Source: Methanosarcina sp.
GTDB lineage: Archaea > Halobacteriota > Methanosarcinia > Methanosarcinales > Methanosarcinaceae
Length of the DNA: 18,495 nt
Direction: 5' to 3'
Assembly (NCBI GenBank): GCA_013331265.1
Contig: DUGS01000048.1
Location: 2,580 to 21,074 of the forward strand
Positions 1 through 7,813 of this stretch are shown here, piece after piece; within the stretch, counting starts at the first letter, position 1; each line of letters starts with the position of its first letter. A model generated the notes under the pieces. It was not told the DNA's origin. It was given only the letters and a program-made list of their open reading frames with translations, and ran no database searches. The position numbers and the translations under genes were made by a program.

Positions 1-394
1 CGCTTCTTCCCGGATGGACCTGAGCCCTGATTTCAACCATATCTCCGACTGTAACGGTATCCTCTACCATTACAACCGCATCGGCTCCTTCAGGCAGGGC
101 AGCCCCTGTATGGACCCACACTGAGGTTCCTTCCTCCACGCTATCAGAGAGCTGTAAAAGTACGGGATTTGCAGGAGAAGCACCCGGAGTATCAGATGCC
201 CTGACAGCATATCCGTCCATTGCAACCCTCCTGTAGTGAGGCACATCCCTTCCGGAAATTACAGACTCTGCAAGTACCCTGCCCGCACAGTCTTCAAGTG
301 ATACTTCTTCAGTGCGCCTGAGAGAAGAAAAGCTTTCAAGAAAAAGCTGTAAAGCCTCGTCAACGGAAGTACGTTCTTTAAGTATCTTACCCAT
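1..394 (-). CDS. moeA: MoeA-like molybdopterin molybdenumtransferase, N-terminal part (runs off the window)
   Basis: Reading the minus strand from the ATG at 392-394 gives an open frame that leaves the window at base 1, so only about 131 N-terminal residues are visible and the active-site domain is missing. The visible part begins MGKILKERTSVDEAL and contains RVLAESV, then DVPHYRRVAMDGYAVRASD, then GTSVWVHTGAALPEGADAVV, followed by VEDT. The P-x-x-x-x-x-AMDGYA and TGAxLPxGADAVV blocks are typical of MoeA/GephyrinE N-terminal domains. The family inserts molybdate or tungstate into adenylated molybdopterin in the cytoplasm. It lies 19 bases downstream of the moaD-like gene on the same strand, so the two are probably one operon of pterin-cofactor synthesis. 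AGGAG lies almost against the ATG, an unusually short spacing; a slightly different start is possible. Archaea often carry two MoeA paralogues and I cannot tell which this is. Confidence 0.9.
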   Translation of the reverse strand, partial: MGKILKERTSVDEALQLFLESFSSLRRTEEVSLEDCAGRVLAESVISGRDVPHYRRVAMDGYAVRASDTPGASPANPVLLQLSDSVEEGTSVWVHTGAALPEGADAVVMVEDTVTVGDMVEIRAQVHPGRS

Positions 395-413
395 ACTCCT
401 GACCCCTGAAAAG

Positions 414-707
414 TTATCCTCCTGAAACAGGGGGCAGAATCCCGATTTCATCCGAATCTTTAAGGTCAGTGTCAAGCCCTTCGAGATGCCGGATATTATT
501 TCCGTTTACAAGGATATTAATGGAGCCGCAAAGAACCGGACTTTCATCTTTTTCACCGGGTTTTTCAAAAATGAGATTCTTTAACTCGGGATATTTCTCT
601 GTGAGAGATAAAAGGACATCAATAACCTTTTCTCCGGAAAGCAGGAGTTCCGGTGTACCTGCTGCCTCACGCAGGTTTGCAAATAACTTAACTCTTACTT
701 CAGCCAT
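414..707 (-). CDS. moaD: MoaD/ThiS-family sulfur carrier protein
   Basis: This 97-residue protein has the features of a MoaD/ubiquitin-fold sulfur carrier: an N-terminal strand with VRVKLFANLREAAG, a central LVNG (the 'N-G' turn near residue 68) and the C-terminal end DEIGILPPVSGG. The terminal Gly-Gly is the functional feature, being adenylated and converted to a thiocarboxylate that donates sulfur to precursor Z in molybdopterin synthase. It precedes the moeA-like gene by 19 bases on the same strand, which supports a molybdopterin role. In archaea the same fold also serves as small ubiquitin-like modifiers (SAMPs), so a second role in protein conjugation or tRNA thiolation cannot be excluded. 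The start is the ATG at 705-707; no good Shine-Dalgarno site precedes it, and a short leader or leaderless transcript from the shared upstream region is possible. Confidence 0.88.
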   Translation of the reverse strand: MAEVRVKLFANLREAAGTPELLLSGEKVIDVLLSLTEKYPELKNLIFEKPGEKDESPVLCGSINILVNGNNIRHLEGLDTDLKDSDEIGILPPVSGG

Positions 708-784
708 GAGGAAGACTATTTCATCCTATTCCTTAAATATACCTACGCCTCATAAAAAGCAGTCATCACCAAGGTTTGGAAACA
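708..784. promoter_or_regulatory. Short divergent promoter region between moaD and agl23-like gene
   Basis: The 77 bases between two divergent genes contain an AT-rich TATA-like core at about 729-743 (TTCCTTAAATATACC), which reads as GTATATTTAAGG on the other strand. Either orientation places a start site 20-30 bases away, close to the respective start codon, so one box may serve both directions or there may be two overlapping boxes. No clear operator dyad is seen. Confidence 0.35.
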
Positions 785-2377
785 ATGCAGCAAAGTCCAG
801 ATAACGAAAAAGGGAATTCACTGGAGATCTCAGATAAAAAGTACGGGCTTTACGGGCTTCTAATCGTTCTTTTTGCCCTTGCCCTCAGAATATTTGAGCT
901 TGGAGAAAGAGTTTTCCATCATGACGAAAGCGTACATGCCAGCTTTACCCTCAAATTGCTTGAAAGCGGGGAATACAGTTACGATCCAGCTTACCACGGC
1001 CCTTTCCTGTTTCATTCTACAGCAGCCGTCTTTCACTTCCTCGGAATAAATGACACAACAGCACGTCTTGTCCCTGTCTTTTTCGGAATTGCAACTCTTC
1101 TTGTGCTCTTTTTGCTGAAGAAAGAACTGGGAAAGAGCGGAGTGCTCTGGTCAATGTTTCTGCTTGCGTTTTCTCCAAGTATGGTGTACTTCTCCAGGTT
1201 CTTCAGGAATGATATGATAATTGTATTCTGCACCCTGGCTGCTGTCGCAGGCGCATTCCGCTATCTCGACAATATTCACAGTTTAAAGCGGTATCCTTAC
1301 ATCATTCTGACGGCTTCATCCCTTGCAATTGCCGTCTCTTCCAAAGAAAATGCTTACATCATTATTGCCATCTTCGGAGCTTATGCCGGACTTGGCTTGT
1401 TATACTGGATTTATTCAGACTGGAAAAAAGAGAACCTGAGGTTGAAGAAGACCCTTCTCCATAAGGCCTCGACTATTTTGCCCTACATTCCTGAGATCAT
1501 TCTTTCAGGGGCACTCTCTGTTTTTATAATATTGTTTTTTTACTCCAGTGTTTTCAGGTACGACGTATCTCTTTTCTCTATCGTGGAAAGAGCTTTTAGT
1601 CACTGGATGGAAATGCACAGGATAGAGAGGATAGGGGGACCCTTTTACTATTATATCCCTATTCTTCTTATATATGAGATTCCGGTTATACTCTTTGGGA
1701 CTGCCGGTTTTTTCCATTTCCTGAGAAATAAAGGGAGAAATAAAGGACAGAATTACTCATTTTTCCTGTTCCTCTGTTACTGGGCCCTTACAAGCCTGCT
1801 GCTCTATTCCTATCTTCAGGAAAAAGTCCCCTGGCTTGTCGTGCATATCGTCCTGCCTTTCGGACTCCTGGCAGGAGCGTTCCTAGGAGAAGTATTTTCT
1901 CTAAATACTGAAGGTGGACAACCAGGACAGGCAAATTGCTCCAGCAAAACCCGCACTTTGCTGGCAGGAATTCTGGCGCTCACTCTGCTGATCTCCATGG
2001 GCCAGTGCATCTCGGTAAATTACTACAGGAGTATGGAGGATAAGGAACTGATGACGCACACCCAGGCATCCTCTGATATAAGGGAGCTTATGGAAAAAAT
2101 AGAGGGATTCAATGGGAGCCCTGAAACCCTGCGGATTTATGTGGTTGACCCGAATAATCTTTACTGGCCCCTTCCCTGGTACCTGCAGGAATATGAAAAA
2201 GCATCATACTCATCAAAACCACCGGCGAGCGGTAAATATGATGCTATAATCGTGCCCGTATCCTATGAGATGTACAGGGAACTTCCCGAAGAAGAATACT
2301 CTTCTTACAATTTTACCCTGCGTCCGGGAAGAGATTTCACTCTCTATTATAACAACAAACTGGAAAAAACCGGATAA
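785..2377 (+). CDS. Agl23-like membrane protein (TIGR03663), probable GT-C glycosyltransferase / flippase-associated
   Basis: A strongly hydrophobic protein of 530 residues. After a short charged N-terminus the first membrane helix (about 20-40) is followed by HHDESVH, with the Asp-Glu pair at about 47-48, and by YHGPFLFH, with the His-Gly-Pro at about 71-73. The DE dipeptide, the HGP tripeptide and the nearby arginines (R-L-V-P, S-R-F-F-R-N-D) are the hallmark residues of TIGR03663, a family with N-terminal likeness to dolichyl-phosphate-mannose protein mannosyltransferases and now named flippase activity-associated protein Agl23. About ten more helices follow, then a soluble tail of about 120 residues. 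By analogy with GT-C enzymes, the Asp in the first outer loop would be catalytic and the donor a polyprenyl-phosphate sugar; this is inference. A TTG at 776 is in frame but has no room for a ribosome site; the ATG at 785 with AAGGT at 771-775 is preferred. A YYY-family partner lies 7.5 kb downstream. Confidence 0.85.
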   Translation: MQQSPDNEKGNSLEISDKKYGLYGLLIVLFALALRIFELGERVFHHDESVHASFTLKLLESGEYSYDPAYHGPFLFHSTAAVFHFLGINDTTARLVPVFFGIATLLVLFLLKKELGKSGVLWSMFLLAFSPSMVYFSRFFRNDMIIVFCTLAAVAGAFRYLDNIHSLKRYPYIILTASSLAIAVSSKENAYIIIAIFGAYAGLGLLYWIYSDWKKENLRLKKTLLHKASTILPYIPEIILSGALSVFIILFFYSSVFRYDVSLFSIVERAFSHWMEMHRIERIGGPFYYYIPILLIYEIPVILFGTAGFFHFLRNKGRNKGQNYSFFLFLCYWALTSLLLYSYLQEKVPWLVVHIVLPFGLLAGAFLGEVFSLNTEGGQPGQANCSSKTRTLLAGILALTLLISMGQCISVNYYRSMEDKELMTHTQASSDIRELMEKIEGFNGSPETLRIYVVDPNNLYWPLPWYLQEYEKASYSSKPPASGKYDAIIVPVSYEMYRELPEEEYSSYNFTLRPGRDFTLYYNNKLEKTG

Positions 2378-2415
2378 CCCTTTTTCCGGCCGCGAAACTG
2401 AAATCCGGGTTTTTT
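2364..2415 (+). terminator. Possible hairpin-plus-T-tract terminator after agl23-like gene
   Basis: AAAAAACCGGAT at 2364-2375 overlaps the end of the reading frame and can pair with ATCCGGGTTTTTT at 2403-2415, giving a 12-bp stem with a one-base G bulge and a 27-base loop, ending in a run of six T. The region between here and the convergent ATPase gene is about 90 bases. The T run alone would suit an archaeal terminator; the stem is long-looped and may be chance. Confidence 0.4.
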
Positions 2416-2504
2416 AAATAATGGGATAGAGAATTAACATCCGCAACTTAATAAGTAACAAAGGCATGCATTTTAAGACCCGGATATGGAAGAGATACCA
2501 AACA

Positions 2505-5285
2505 TTATATGGATTCCCTTTGGCCGGCATCCCTCCTTCCCCTCAGGTACTTTACAATCTCCATAGAAATGAGAGTAGTGGAGGCTAAAGCCAGTATGAT
2601 CACCCACTCAGAAAAGGTAAGGGGGACCGTCCTGAAAGCAATTTGAAGGAACGGGACGTAAATCACCATCAACTGCAGGACCACTGTTGTCAGGACTGCA
2701 TAGACCAGAGCTTTGTTTGTAAAGAGTCCAAGAGAAAAGACAGAGTACCTGTCAGAACGCCAGTTGAAGGCGTTAAACATCTCTGAAAAGACTACAAGTG
2801 TAAAGACCATTGTTTGCAGTTTAGAAATGGAAAAGCCGCTGTCCAGAGCCCAGACTAAAACTATCAGTGCCTGCAAAGCAACAAGCCCTCCCAACCCCAA
2901 ACCGGCAACAATTTCACGGCGTGTAATAAGCCCTTCTTCAACATTCCTCGGCTTCTGCCTCATAAGTCCCCTGTCAGGGGGTTCAACTGAAAGAGCCATA
3001 GGAGGAAGCCCGTCTGTAATCAGGTTAATCCACAGGATCTGTACGGCAAGCAGAGGCAGGATCTGCCAGCCCAGAATCGCTATGAGGACGATCAGGACTT
3101 CACCTATATGACAGACGAGCCCGTAAGTGATAAAATTTTTAATATTTTTAAAAATATTTCGCCCTTCTTCAACTGCCGAGACAATGGACGCAAAGTTGTC
3201 ATCGGTAAGGATCATGCTTGAGGCTTCTTTACTGACGTCCGTACCTGTAATGCCCATAGCTATGCCCATATCCGCGGCTTTCAGGGCAGGAGCATCATTT
3301 ACCCCGTCTCCGGTCATTGCAACAATATAGCCTTTCTTTTTAAGGGCTTCTACCACCTTTAATTTATGAGCAGGATAGACCCGCGCGTAAACCGAGACCC
3401 TCTCAACTCTGTCTTCAAATTCATATTCGTCAAGGCTTTCAAGTTCCGAACCGGTAAGAGTGAGATCGTTTTCTTTCAAAATCCCGAGTTCTCGTGCAAT
3501 TGCAGCTGCTGTACTCTTATGGTCCCCGGTAATCATTACGGCCTTGATGCCGGCATCCTCACAGGTTTTGATTGCAGCTTTTACTTCTTCTCTCGGAGGG
3601 TCTCTCATGCCAGCTAGCCCTGAAAATACCAGATCTTCTTCGACCTTTTCTGCAGGGATTTCCCCCGAAGAAACTTTTTCAGGAGAGAAACTTTCTTCAA
3701 AAGGGCGGAAAGAAAAAGCCATAACTCGCAGGGCCTGGTCAGCGAGCTCTTTTACCTGCTCGGAGATTTTCTGCTTATGTTCAGGGGTTAACGCCTGTAT
3801 TTCACCGTCGAGAAAAATCTTCGTACATGAACTGAGAATGACTTCAGGAGCCCCTTTTGAAAAAGCCACAAGTTTGGAATCAAGAAAACTTCCCGGGCCG
3901 TCTTCCAGTCTATTGAAGGTGGTCATTCTCTTGCTTTCGGAAGAGAAAGGTATTTCCGCAAGCCGAGGATATTTCCGGTCAAGTTCGGATTTTTCAAAAC
4001 CAGCCTTTGCCGCAGCGACCACAAGAGCTGCTTCTGTCGGGTCTCCCCTTATTTTCCATCCATCTTCTTCGTTATAGAGGTTTGAATCATTACATAAAGC
4101 AGCTCCGAGCAAAAGGACACGAATATGTGAATCGTTCCAGGAGACCTCCGAATCTCCTATTTCTGAGTCTCCCTTTTCCAGATCTTCTTTTAAAAATTTT
4201 CCTTCAGGGTGATATCCGACTCCTGTAACCTTGATGATCTTCCCGCTAACATACATTCTCTCAACTGTCATTTTGTTCTGCGTAAGTGTGCCAGTCTTAT
4301 CCGAACATATGACATTCGTAGCACCCAGGGTTTCTACGGAAGGAAGTCTTCTTACAAGGGCATGCCTTTTGACCATGCGCCTTACCCCAAGCCCGAGCCC
4401 CACTGTTACAACCGCAGGCAAGGCTTCAGGGATAGCGGCAACTGAAAGCGCAACGCCCCAGAGAAACATGTCGAGAGGGGGAAATCCGAAAAAAACACCA
4501 AGCACTGCAACAAAAGCTACAATTACTATGGTCGCCGCACCAATCCATCTGCCGAATTTATCAAGGCTTTCCTGTAGAGGAGTCCTGGACCTTTCTATTG
4601 TCCCCAGAAGCCCGGCCAGCTCTCCAAAAGAGGTATTCATGCCTGTTGCCGTAATAACAGCTTTTCCTCTTCCATAAGCAACTGCAGTCCCTGCATACAC
4701 CATATTCTTTCTGTCAGCTTCGGAAGTGTCTGCGGGCAGAGCACCTGTAACCTTCTGGACAGGCATGGATTCCCCGGTAAGGGAGGATTCGTCAACTTTA
4801 AGGTTAAACTCTTCAATTATCCTGGCATCTGCAGGGATGCGGTCCCCGGTCTGAAGCAAAATAATGTCTCCGGGAACCAGATATGTTGATGGGATTCTTT
4901 TTTCAGTCCCATTTCTTATTACAGTTGCTTCAGGGGAGGTAAGAGATTTAAGGAGCTCGATTGCTTTTTCAGCTCTGTACTCCTGCACAAAACCGAGGAT
5001 TCCGGCAAGAAAAACAGTAAATAAAATCACCACCGCATCAATGGCTTCACCAAGCAAAGCCGAAACAACGGAAGCGATTATCAGGATAAGAATTAAAATA
5101 CTTTTAAATTGCGAGATAAAGAGCCCAAAAAAAGAGACTTTTTCTTTTTCTTTGAGTTCGTTTTTCCCATATTCTCCAAGTCTTTTTTCGGCATCTCCGG
5201 GACTCAGCCCCTTCTCTGATGTCCCCAGTTCCCCAAAAACTGAGTTAATCTCCTGATCGTAGTACAACCCTGACCCCCGTTTCAT
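2505..5285 (-). CDS. P2A-type calcium-transporting P-type ATPase
   Basis: At 926 residues this is a full-length P2-type cation ATPase of the plasma membrane. Motifs appear in the expected order: TGES (170-173, actuator domain), PEALP in M4 (286-290), DKTGTLT with the phosphorylated Asp at 329, KGAPE (477-481, nucleotide binding), TGD (586-588) and GDGVND (659-664). In the transport sites it has Glu287 in M4 (SERCA E309), Glu729 in M5 (E771), Asn754, Thr757 and Asp758 in M6 (N796, T799, D800) and Glu835 in M8 (E908). SERCA's N768 position is His726 here. This ligand set points to Ca2+ export rather than Na/K or proton transport; Mn2+ is possible. The gene is alone on its strand, convergent with agl23 and divergent from the FAD gene. 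The ATG at 5283-5285 has no ribosome site; a TATA-like box at about 5303-5315 suggests a nearly leaderless mRNA. A TTG six codons in, after GGGGGTCAGGG, is an alternative start. Confidence 0.93.
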   Translation of the reverse strand: MKRGSGLYYDQEINSVFGELGTSEKGLSPGDAEKRLGEYGKNELKEKEKVSFFGLFISQFKSILILILIIASVVSALLGEAIDAVVILFTVFLAGILGFVQEYRAEKAIELLKSLTSPEATVIRNGTEKRIPSTYLVPGDIILLQTGDRIPADARIIEEFNLKVDESSLTGESMPVQKVTGALPADTSEADRKNMVYAGTAVAYGRGKAVITATGMNTSFGELAGLLGTIERSRTPLQESLDKFGRWIGAATIVIVAFVAVLGVFFGFPPLDMFLWGVALSVAAIPEALPAVVTVGLGLGVRRMVKRHALVRRLPSVETLGATNVICSDKTGTLTQNKMTVERMYVSGKIIKVTGVGYHPEGKFLKEDLEKGDSEIGDSEVSWNDSHIRVLLLGAALCNDSNLYNEEDGWKIRGDPTEAALVVAAAKAGFEKSELDRKYPRLAEIPFSSESKRMTTFNRLEDGPGSFLDSKLVAFSKGAPEVILSSCTKIFLDGEIQALTPEHKQKISEQVKELADQALRVMAFSFRPFEESFSPEKVSSGEIPAEKVEEDLVFSGLAGMRDPPREEVKAAIKTCEDAGIKAVMITGDHKSTAAAIARELGILKENDLTLTGSELESLDEYEFEDRVERVSVYARVYPAHKLKVVEALKKKGYIVAMTGDGVNDAPALKAADMGIAMGITGTDVSKEASSMILTDDNFASIVSAVEEGRNIFKNIKNFITYGLVCHIGEVLIVLIAILGWQILPLLAVQILWINLITDGLPPMALSVEPPDRGLMRQKPRNVEEGLITRREIVAGLGLGGLVALQALIVLVWALDSGFSISKLQTMVFTLVVFSEMFNAFNWRSDRYSVFSLGLFTNKALVYAVLTTVVLQLMVIYVPFLQIAFRTVPLTFSEWVIILALASTTLISMEIVKYLRGRRDAGQRESI

Positions 5286-5524
5286 TAAAAACAGATAGCT
5301 CTGGATTAAATATGTCCTATGCTATAATAGAAATGAGTTTAACGTATATATCGGTTAGACATATCGATATGCAAAGGGGTTTTCAAGTAATCATAATTCT
5401 ACAAAATCTCTTCTGAGAAAAGATATGTGGAATCCATCTATTTTTCTATATGGAAATTTTATAATTGTAAAAATCAGCTATCAAAGTTAGTTTAAAAATT
5501 TAAAGAATAAAAGGAAAAATATAC
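5286..5524. promoter_or_regulatory. Divergent promoter region of ATPase and FAD-enzyme genes, with a 12-bp palindrome
   Basis: On the minus strand, CATATTTAAT (about 5303-5315) is a likely TATA box for the ATPase and would put the start site at or next to its ATG. For the plus-strand gene, the AT-rich TTTAAAAATTTAAAG at about 5490-5505 and AAGGA at 5511-5515 precede the ATG at 5525. Between them, CATATCGATATG at 5360-5371 is a perfect 12-bp palindrome, preceded by a related TATATCGG at 5346-5354. It could be an operator for either gene, but the base composition makes chance dyads common here. Confidence 0.4.
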
Positions 5525-6847
5525 ATGAAGATAGTAATAATCGGAAGCGGACTTGCCGGTTTGTCAGCAGGTTACAGGCTCTGTAAATCTAATGAAGTAA
5601 CTGTTTTTGAAAAAGATCCTGATATCGGGGGAATGTCAGCAAGCTACTCTCTGGAGCATTCCGGAAAAAAATACTTTATCGAAAAATACTACCACCATAT
5701 ATTCAGGAGTGATTCCGAACTTCTTGCCCTTATAAAAGAACTCGGGCTTGAAAAGCAAATGTTATGGCTGGAGGGAAAAAACGCCTATTTCGTGGACGGT
5801 AAGAATTATCCTATGAATACGCCTGTTGAGATATTGCACTTCAGCCCTCTTTCCATTCTGGACCTGGCAAAACTCGGCCTGCTGGTCTTAAGGATTAAGC
5901 TGATAAAAGATACGACTCCCTATGACAGGATAAAGGCAAAGGACTGGATTCTCGGTACTGCAGGAAAGTCCGTGTATGATAACTTTTTTGCCCCCCTGAT
6001 GAAGAGCAAATTTGGGGATAACGCAGGAAATGTTTCAGCCGCCTGGCTTATCGGGAGGGTAAAAATAAGATCTGATAGGGGGACAGAAGGAGAGAAGCTT
6101 GGGTACATGCAAGGAGGGTTTAATTCCCTTATAGAAGCCCTGGCAGGGGAGATCACTGCAAACGGAGGAGAGATCAGAACAAACAGGGAAGTAACGGAGA
6201 TTGTAATCAAAGACAACGCCGTACAGGGAGTGGTAGTTGACGGGGACTTCATTGCCTGCGATGCGGTCATCTCAACTGTAGAACCAGCGGTACTTGATAC
6301 GATTGCCGGAGGCAAGCTCGGAGCCCTGCACGATACCCTGAAGAGTATTCGCTATCAAGGAACGGTATGCGCTTTGATAGGGCTTGACAGAAGTCTTATG
6401 GAGGACGGAAATTACTGGCTGAACATAAAAGCAGATGTGCCTTTTGGAGCCGTAATCGAGCATACTAATTTTTTGCCTTTTGAAGATTATGGAGAAAACC
6501 TTGTGTATGTAACATCCTATTTCCAGGACGAAAAGAACTCTCTCTGGACGCAGAAAGAAGAAGATGTTATCGATTCCTATTTAAAAGGGCTTGAAAGTAT
6601 GTTTCCCGAATTCTCAAGAAAGGATGTACGCTGGACAAAGCTTTACCGTAGAATTGATACTGCTCCGGTATACGAACAGGGTTATCTTGAAAAAGTGCTT
6701 CCGTTCGCTCCAGGTACTTCCGGGCTCTTCCTTGCAGGCATGTTCTCCTCAAGCAATTACCCGGAAAGAAGCATGAACGGTTCGGTAAAAGCAGGGTTTG
6801 AATCAGCGGAATTACTGATTAAAGAAAAAGGAATCCGAAACCAGTAA
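5525..6847 (+). CDS. FAD-dependent oxidoreductase of the amine oxidase / protoporphyrinogen oxidase-like fold
   Basis: A 440-residue soluble flavoprotein. The N-terminus MKIVIIGSGLAGLSAGYRL holds the GxGxxG dinucleotide-binding loop (residues 7-12), with the ribose-binding acidic Glu29 in VFEKDPDIGG. The C-terminus GLFLAGMFSSSNYPERSMNGS is the conserved second FAD-contacting segment of this group (COG1232-like). Relatives include HemG/HemY-type protoporphyrinogen oxidase, UDP-galactopyranose mutase and many enzymes of unknown substrate in polysaccharide clusters. A haem role is unlikely because methanogens make haem by the sirohaem route without protoporphyrinogen IX. Lying between the Agl23 and YYY genes, it may modify a sugar nucleotide or a lipid-linked sugar; this is inference from position only. 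The ATG follows AAGGA by nine bases. It is alone on its strand with about 580 bases before the next gene. Confidence 0.8.
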   Translation: MKIVIIGSGLAGLSAGYRLCKSNEVTVFEKDPDIGGMSASYSLEHSGKKYFIEKYYHHIFRSDSELLALIKELGLEKQMLWLEGKNAYFVDGKNYPMNTPVEILHFSPLSILDLAKLGLLVLRIKLIKDTTPYDRIKAKDWILGTAGKSVYDNFFAPLMKSKFGDNAGNVSAAWLIGRVKIRSDRGTEGEKLGYMQGGFNSLIEALAGEITANGGEIRTNREVTEIVIKDNAVQGVVVDGDFIACDAVISTVEPAVLDTIAGGKLGALHDTLKSIRYQGTVCALIGLDRSLMEDGNYWLNIKADVPFGAVIEHTNFLPFEDYGENLVYVTSYFQDEKNSLWTQKEEDVIDSYLKGLESMFPEFSRKDVRWTKLYRRIDTAPVYEQGYLEKVLPFAPGTSGLFLAGMFSSSNYPERSMNGSVKAGFESAELLIKEKGIRNQ

Positions 6848-6997
6848 AAATGATTTAAAAGCTGATATAAAAGAAATAAAAGAGCGATAGGGAAGAAAAT
6901 AAAAGGCATATAAGCGGACAGAAAATGAATAGAGAAATAAACTAACTGGAAAATTTCATTTGGAAATTCAGAATAATATAAGCTGATTGCCAGGAAT

Positions 6998-7023
6998 CTC
7001 CTGTTAAATACTCCTATTAAATA
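6998..7023. repeat. Tandem 13-bp repeat, two copies
   Basis: CTCCTGTTAAATA (6998-7010) is followed directly by CTCCTATTAAATA (7011-7023), differing at one base. It lies in AT-rich intergenic DNA about 80 bases before the predicted promoter of the DUF3303 gene. It may be a paired protein-binding site or simple slippage. Confidence 0.6.
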
Positions 7024-7093
7024 TAAGATCTTAAAAATAAAGTTATGTATATAAAAAAGGATATTTAACTTAAAAGAATCCTTTCGGACGAAC

Positions 7094-7103
7094 TATTATA
7101 TAG
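7094..7103 (+). promoter_or_regulatory. TATA-like box upstream of DUF3303 gene
   Basis: TATTATATAG stands out in a GC-richer local context (CGGACGAAC before, GCC after). An archaeal start site would fall near 7125-7130, leaving a leader of about 300 bases before the ATG at 7426. Confidence 0.35.
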
Positions 7104-7348
7104 CCTAAGAGATAATATTATAATAATGTCTGTGCCTTCAGAATTTCTTTCTGCAAGGCTGCCTGTCTTGCCGAATTTGTCAACCATGGGGAATTGGGAG
7201 TGGCAGAGAAAGGGAAGGCAGAAAAAACTAAAAAACATTCTGAACTTCTGCCGTAAACCGGCTTTTTGGGGGCACAAAGCCATAACATAGAGGGATGGAA
7301 TAGGGAAGCACAAATGTTTTCCATTAAGGCTGAGCTCTCAAAAAAGAA

Positions 7349-7384
7349 CCCGGATGCTGAATAGAAGCTGCCTGAGCTTCCGGG
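7349..7384 (+). promoter_or_regulatory. Leader hairpin with two mutually exclusive pairings
   Basis: CCCGGATGCT (7349-7358) pairs with AGCTTCCGGG (7375-7384) over ten positions with one T-T mismatch. The loop contains GAAGCT (7364-7369), which can instead pair with AGCTTC (7375-7380) in a small tight hairpin. The two structures share one arm, so only one can form at a time. The ribosome site of the DUF3303 gene begins 27 bases downstream. A regulatory switch is possible but unproven. Confidence 0.35.
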
Positions 7385-7425
7385 AAGGGGTATGGGCGGC
7401 GTAAAAATTTGAGGAGTGGTAAAAG

Positions 7426-7695
7426 ATGTTATTCATGGACGTTAGTACCTGGGACCCTTCGAATCGCGATAAGATCCTTGAACACTTTAAGAAACTGGAA
7501 GTTCCCGAAGGAATTGATATCATTAACCAGTGGGTTGACCTTTCCGGAAACCGTTATTACATTCTCTACGAAGCAGACAATGCTGAAGCATACGGAGCAT
7601 TCAACCTTCCCTGGTCTGATGTCTGCGTGATTGACAGCGTCCCGGTAATGGAAGCTTCAGAATTCATGCAGCTTCTGCCCAAGTACAAAAAGTAA
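7426..7695 (+). CDS. DUF3303 family small protein
   Basis: An 89-residue soluble protein beginning MLFMDVSTWDPSNRDKILEH, followed by QWVDLSGNRYYILYEADNAEA and ending in LLPKYKK. The pattern of strand, helix with charged residues, strand (W-V-D-L-S-G-N-R-Y-Y-I-L) and helix, and the opening M-L-F-x-x-x-x-T/W-x-P, match the DUF3303 family, small proteins with a predicted ferredoxin-like alpha/beta fold and no known function. There are no membrane segments, signal peptide or cysteine pair. A strong ribosome site (GAGGAG, 7411-7416, nine bases from the ATG) suggests good translation. It stands alone with its own leader and a hairpin terminator behind it. Such small dimeric proteins sometimes act as stress or ligand-binding proteins, but no function should be assigned. 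Confidence 0.85.
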   Translation: MLFMDVSTWDPSNRDKILEHFKKLEVPEGIDIINQWVDLSGNRYYILYEADNAEAYGAFNLPWSDVCVIDSVPVMEASEFMQLLPKYKK

Positions 7696-7731
7696 ACTAT
7701 GAAGATTAAACACCGGTGTACTGAAGAAACT

Positions 7732-7758
7732 CGGTGAGCCGGCTGATAAGGCTCATCG
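7732..7758 (+). terminator. Hairpin downstream of DUF3303 gene, likely transcript end
   Basis: CGGTGAGCC (7732-7740) pairs with GGCTCATCG (7750-7758) to form a 9-bp stem with one G-U pair and a 9-base loop. It starts 37 bases after the stop codon and is followed by A/T-rich sequence with short T runs (CTTTATTTTAT). This is one of the cleanest hairpins in the window and fits a 3' end or mRNA-stabilising structure. Confidence 0.55.
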
Positions 7759-7813
7759 AAAATCTTTATTTTATACTTTCAAACAAATAAATTTATTAAA
7801 CTATTTTTAACAA

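Larger units (their letters stand above)
6848..7425 (+). other. 578-base intergenic region: AT-rich spacer, then long leader of the DUF3303 gene
   Basis: No convincing gene is seen. The first 240 bases are AT-rich and include a tandem 13-mer repeat (6998-7023) and a small dyad (AAAGGAT 7056-7062 with ATCCTTT 7078-7084). A TATA-like box at about 7094-7103 (TATTATATAG) points into a 300-base stretch of more balanced composition that leads to the next gene. Short frames on the minus strand between 7065 and 7324 show no recognisable family, no ribosome site and hydrophobic low-complexity content, so I do not call them. GAGGAG at 7411-7416 is the ribosome site of the following gene. Confidence 0.5.

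Noticed and set aside
3460..4077. Plus-strand frame of 205 codons inside the ATPase gene
   Set aside because: Antisense shadow of a complete and motif-rich P-type ATPase; serine- and proline-rich with no domain.
7065..7324. Short minus-strand frames (up to 82 codons) upstream of the DUF3303 gene
   Set aside because: No family resemblance, no ribosome site and low-complexity hydrophobic content; two frames overlap each other, and the region is better read as a plus-strand leader.
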